NCBI GenBank assembly: GCA_947591245.1 | Contig: CANQCY010000015.1 | Location: forward strand, 1-45,066 | Direction of reading: 5' to 3' | DNA length: 45,066 bases | Source of the DNA: an uncultured Lachnospiraceae bacterium | Lineage (GTDB): Bacteria; Bacillota; Clostridia; Lachnospirales; Lachnospiraceae | Part shown: positions 42,161-45,066 of the stretch, piece by piece | How positions within the stretch are numbered: position 1 is the stretch's first letter | Layout of the letters: each line of letters opens with the position of its first letter | Program-made: the position numbers and the translations under genes | The notes under the pieces: generated by a model | The model's database searches: none | What the model was told of the DNA's origin: nothing | What the model saw: only the letters and a program-made list of their open reading frames with translations

Positions 42161-44803
42161 CTATGGAACTGTTACCCGCTCTACGATAATCTCTGATATG
42201 ATCAGATCCTGGATCTTGACGCCATATCCTGCTTTTATGGAAAGGCAGTTGCATTCTCCATCTTTCGCTGTTATTTCGACAGTACCGGAATACGAACCGT
42301 CCGACCGTATCGTTGGCTTAAGGTATACGTGCGGATCTTCCGTATAAGCGCCTCCATTCCCTGTATCATAAGACGGCGTCGTCCAAATCCTGAAATCATT
42401 GGATCCCCATTTAGGACCGGAGATCGTTACCCTTATTGTTTCCCCTTTCTTAACAGTGATCGGATTCGGGAAATACAAAAATGTTTCTCCCTCCCCTGTT
42501 CTTGTATCGTTAATCCTGACCGTATCGCTGTCAATATCATAAGATCCAAAACTTGAATCAACCCGTACGGCAGACAGCGTAACCTTCTTTTGCGGGTTTT
42601 CCGTTGGCTCCGGAGTCGGTAACAGGTCTTCCGCAGAGCTGACTGTGATCTTGTCTGCCGCCGTCCACGCCGCTGATGTTAAATTGATATGCAGCGCCGG
42701 ACGAACGCCGCCGCCAGTATTCACTGCGATAAAACCGGAACAGTCAGTAAATCCTTCGCTTCCGACATATGCCGCGTCAAAAGGAAGGCTGCCGGAGTCG
42801 CGCAGCCACCACCAGCCATTGCCGGCGTACTCGCCTTCGCTATTTGTCCATGCGCCGTTCTTCTGCGCATATGCGGTATTTTTAACCTGTCGTGTTGCGG
42901 ATTTATTTTCATGATGAATGGCAAATCCGTAATCCATTTCTTTCACTTCATCGGCTGACAGCAAATACACCTGATCGGCCGCCGCATCGCTGCCTTGCGA
43001 AAGGATCGTACTCTTATCCTGATCAGTAAATGCACAGGAATAAAATTCCTCATTCAACCACTGGCGGATGCTGCTTTCCTGCCATGTAACAGAACCGCTG
43101 TTTTCATCATTGTAAGGCAATGTATCCAGACTCTGTTCGGATACGATAAAGGCGTCGTCTTCATTTACGGATAGCACGCGCCATATGATCGGTTCCTTCT
43201 TATAATAGCTGCCGCCTTTGTAAATCATGATCGTGCCGTCGGAATCCGCATATTCCTGACCATCTTCCGGCGACGCGATAGCTTCCGCCGGCTCATAGAG
43301 GCTTTGATAATACGAACCGAACGCAACCGAATCCCAGACGATATCATTCCCTTGGTTGACCGGACCATTGATGCCATAAGCGCCGGGTTCTCTTGTGATC
43401 AACGGCGGGAGCGTCGGTTTCTCAGTTGGCGTAGGAGTCGGTACCGGGGTACTGGCAGGGTTCAGGTCTTCTGCGGTCGGACTTTCCTTGTCGCTAAAGA
43501 TAATCGACTGAATCGTAATCGTAATTGATTTTCCCGCATCTATTTTGTCCGGACAAAATATCTGAAATCCGCGGATGCATCCGCCGGCGCAGTCATCTGT
43601 AACGGAAAATACAAGCGTCTTTTCTGTTTTCGATTCTACGATTTTTTTGGACCAGTCCGGATGTTTGCCCGCATTTTGATCTTCCGGACCAGCCATATTT
43701 ACATCATACAAGGCATGGCCAAGATTTCCGCCTTCGCTCGTATACGTAAGAACAACTGATTTATAATTGCTATAATAATTTTGCGCGTTATCCGGCAGAT
43801 AGAAATTCACGGCTGCATATTGGCTTAAAAAAGTTACCGTAACAGAGCCATCCGGGTTATTGACGATCTTTGCATTCGATCCCGCTTCATTGTGAATCGC
43901 ACCCTCAGCCGTCAATTCCAATCGCTTCACCGGCGATGCGGTCGCATCCGGCCTCTCATATTTAGGAGTGGGTATTGATGTAGCCGGAGCTTTTGCCGGC
44001 TCTTTCGTCGGTTCTTTTGTCGGGGCCTTCGTCGGCTCTTTCGTCGGAGCCTTCGTTGGCTCCTTTATCGGCTCTTTCGTCGGAGCCTTCGTTGGAACCT
44101 TCGTCGGTTCTTTCGTCGGGGCCTTCGTCGGCTCTTTCGTCGGAGCCTTCGTCGGAGAATCCGTCGGAGCCTTCGTTGGAACCTTCGTCGGTTCTTTCGT
44201 CGGAGAATCCGTATGATCAGGAATTGCCGCGGGAGGCGATGTAACAACAGGATTCCCTGTTCTTTTCGGCGCTGGCGATGTATCCGGAACAGACGGGGCC
44301 GTCTCCTTCGGTACGGATGTTTTATGTACGGAAGGATTTGGCGTCTCTGTAGGAGCTGTTCCCCCCGGCTGCGAAAGATTGCCGCCAGAAAGATTGCCGC
44401 CATTTCCGCCATTTCCGCCATAATCCTCTGATCCATTATCCTTTGGCAGAACTACCTGTATTTTACAGGTTGCCTTCTTTTTCGTCCCTTTCACTTTTGC
44501 CGTAATCGTTGTCTTACCAACTTTAACGGCCTTTACTACGCCTTTTTTGGATACTTTGGCAATGCTCTTTTTGCCGCTCTTCCACTTGATCTTTTTCTGC
44601 GTCGTTTTCTTTGGTTTAAAGGAAGCCTTGAGCTTTAAGCTTTTTCCTTTTTGTAATTTATACGTTGAATAGTTTAGTGTAATCTTTTTTAGTTTAACCG
44701 TTTTCCTCCGGGCAAAACTGACCGGCGTACACGTTGGAAAAATAAGCATGATTACCATCGACATAATCAGGGATACTGCGATTGGCTTTTTCCTTTTTTT
44801 CAT
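42161..44803 (-). CDS. Large secreted protein: Big2, PTK-repeat linker, beta-sandwich and DUF6273-like domains
   Basis: An 880-residue exported surface protein of unknown role. The ATG at 44803 is set by GGAG eight bases upstream. A signal peptide (about 1-30) precedes a Lys-rich Big2 Ig-like domain (35-120; KGKSLKLKASFKPKKTTQKK, KVGKTTITAKVKG). A Gly/Asn spacer and a PT(K/D)xP repeat linker (200-272) follow. Next are a beta-sandwich (about 295-440), a second Thr/Pro linker, and a DUF6273-like module (about 490-700; VAFGSYYQ, PIIWRVLSV, SSIRQWLNEEFYSCAF, GGVRPALHINL). A C-terminal carbohydrate-binding-like beta-sandwich (about 735-880) completes it. No sortase motif is seen. The extended linker suits a cell-wall-spanning stalk (inference). 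Confidence 0.85.
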   Translation of the reverse strand: MKKRKKPIAVSLIMSMVIMLIFPTCTPVSFARRKTVKLKKITLNYSTYKLQKGKSLKLKASFKPKKTTQKKIKWKSGKKSIAKVSKKGVVKAVKVGKTTITAKVKGTKKKATCKIQVVLPKDNGSEDYGGNGGNGGNLSGGNLSQPGGTAPTETPNPSVHKTSVPKETAPSVPDTSPAPKRTGNPVVTSPPAAIPDHTDSPTKEPTKVPTKAPTDSPTKAPTKEPTKAPTKEPTKVPTKAPTKEPIKEPTKAPTKEPTKAPTKEPTKEPAKAPATSIPTPKYERPDATASPVKRLELTAEGAIHNEAGSNAKIVNNPDGSVTVTFLSQYAAVNFYLPDNAQNYYSNYKSVVLTYTSEGGNLGHALYDVNMAGPEDQNAGKHPDWSKKIVESKTEKTLVFSVTDDCAGGCIRGFQIFCPDKIDAGKSITITIQSIIFSDKESPTAEDLNPASTPVPTPTPTEKPTLPPLITREPGAYGINGPVNQGNDIVWDSVAFGSYYQSLYEPAEAIASPEDGQEYADSDGTIMIYKGGSYYKKEPIIWRVLSVNEDDAFIVSEQSLDTLPYNDENSGSVTWQESSIRQWLNEEFYSCAFTDQDKSTILSQGSDAAADQVYLLSADEVKEMDYGFAIHHENKSATRQVKNTAYAQKNGAWTNSEGEYAGNGWWWLRDSGSLPFDAAYVGSEGFTDCSGFIAVNTGGGVRPALHINLTSAAWTAADKITVSSAEDLLPTPEPTENPQKKVTLSAVRVDSSFGSYDIDSDTVRINDTRTGEGETFLYFPNPITVKKGETIRVTISGPKWGSNDFRIWTTPSYDTGNGGAYTEDPHVYLKPTIRSDGSYSGTVEITAKDGECNCLSIKAGYGVKIQDLIISEIIVERVTVP
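43990..44206 (-). repeat. Degenerate 12/24-bp coding repeats (PTK linker)
   Basis: Tandem four-codon units specifying PTKx (x = A, E, V, D or I) run through the linker of the Big2 protein. Larger 24-bp blocks recur almost identically, which favours slippage or recombination and strain-variable length. Confidence 0.85.
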
Positions 44804-44914
44804 CAACCATTCTCCATTCTGAAGCATCTGTGCAGGAGGCATGCGCCGGATACTATTTGCGAAGCTTCCATAAACAAATAATACCATATTTCCTGTTTAG
44901 CGCCTTCCAATGTA

Positions 44915-44943
44915 ATTATAGCGTATTTCGCGCAAAATATCAA
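44915..44943 (-). promoter_or_regulatory. Sigma-A promoter for the Big2/PepSY pair
   Basis: Minus strand TTGATA (44938-44943), a 17-base spacer and TATAAT (44915-44920), 11/12 consensus. The predicted transcript has a leader of about 105 nt before the ATG at 44803. Confidence 0.85.
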
Positions 44944-45008
44944 GCAGCCGCCGTTTTTTTTATAAAGCTTTTATAAATGTGCATATTTTTTCCTGAATCC
45001 GTGAACCT

Positions 45009-45029
45009 TGCCTCAAAATATATGAGGCA
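45009..45029. repeat. Inverted repeat near the window end
   Basis: TGCCTCA (45009-45015) and TGAGGCA (45023-45029) form a perfect 7-bp stem with a 7-nt AT loop. It may be a terminator of a gene beyond the window or an operator. The rest of 44944-45066 shows no gene. Confidence 0.4.
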
Positions 45030-45066
45030 TCCAATAACGCCCCGTGAGATGTTGGTGTTTCAAACT

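Noticed and set aside
43968-44216. Plus-strand GAFVGSFVG-repeat protein, or a CRISPR-like array
   Set aside because: It is the antisense reading of the PTK linker of the Big2 protein. The repeats are contiguous coding units without unique spacers.

Overview
The window looks like a chromosomal segment from a Firmicute of class Clostridia, most likely a Lachnospiraceae-type gut or rumen bacterium. This rests on protein style, not a search: secreted multidomain proteins with Fn3, Big2 and Pro/Thr linkers, strong AGGAGG ribosome sites, TTGACA/TATAAT promoters, a type III pantothenate kinase, and sugar ABC permeases with no local ATPase. Base composition is moderate (near 50% GC by eye). I see no tRNA, rRNA, CRISPR array, insertion sequence or prophage. 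Nearly all genes lie on the minus strand. Only two pairs, ppx-ppk1 and a two-component system, lie on the plus strand.

Layout by region. 0.1-4.7 kb: a secreted family 43 glycosidase behind a perfect sigma-A promoter, and a chemoreceptor fused to a PilZ c-di-GMP domain. 4.7-10.8 kb: housekeeping genes read right to left: NfeD and SPFH membrane proteins, ornithine carbamoyltransferase, then citrate synthase, a small unknown, coaX and dusB (the last four closely packed). 10.8-15.5 kb: an orphan histidine kinase with a degenerate phosphoacceptor site, a Tet(M)-like GTPase fused to a C-terminal NYN nuclease domain, and a SpoU RNA methyltransferase started at a TTG that overlaps the GTPase stop. 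15.7-19.4 kb: a secreted leucine-rich-repeat/Fn3 protein and a queA-lipid kinase operon. 19.5-23.9 kb: ppx-ppk1 polyphosphate genes and RNase HI.

23.9-33.1 kb is the most unusual export/import region. A plus-strand OmpR-type two-component system diverges from a minus-strand operon encoding a lipoprotein (N-terminal propeller-like region plus solute-binding domain), two MalF/MalG-type permeases, an HlyD/MacA-like adaptor and a membrane-anchored fragment resembling the MacB extracellular domain. A separate membrane-protein gene with its own promoter follows. Two 11-bp-phased direct repeats sit where the -35 box of the lipoprotein promoter should be, as expected for a response-regulator site.

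33.1-36.2 kb: an M18 aminopeptidase, two small unknowns, an XRE regulator, and a previously hidden larE pseudogene in three frames behind an intact consensus promoter. 36.2-41.2 kb: a possible uncharacterised biosynthetic set read as alpha/beta hydrolase, stand-alone condensation-type acyltransferase, acyl carrier protein, AMP-forming ligase and M15 metallopeptidase. 41.4-44.9 kb: a triple-PepSY secreted protein and a large Big2/PTK-repeat/DUF6273-like surface protein.

Best candidates for new biology are the GTPase-NYN fusion with its SpoU partner and possible switchable leader, the stand-alone condensation/carrier/ligase set, and the two-component-controlled permease/adaptor cluster.
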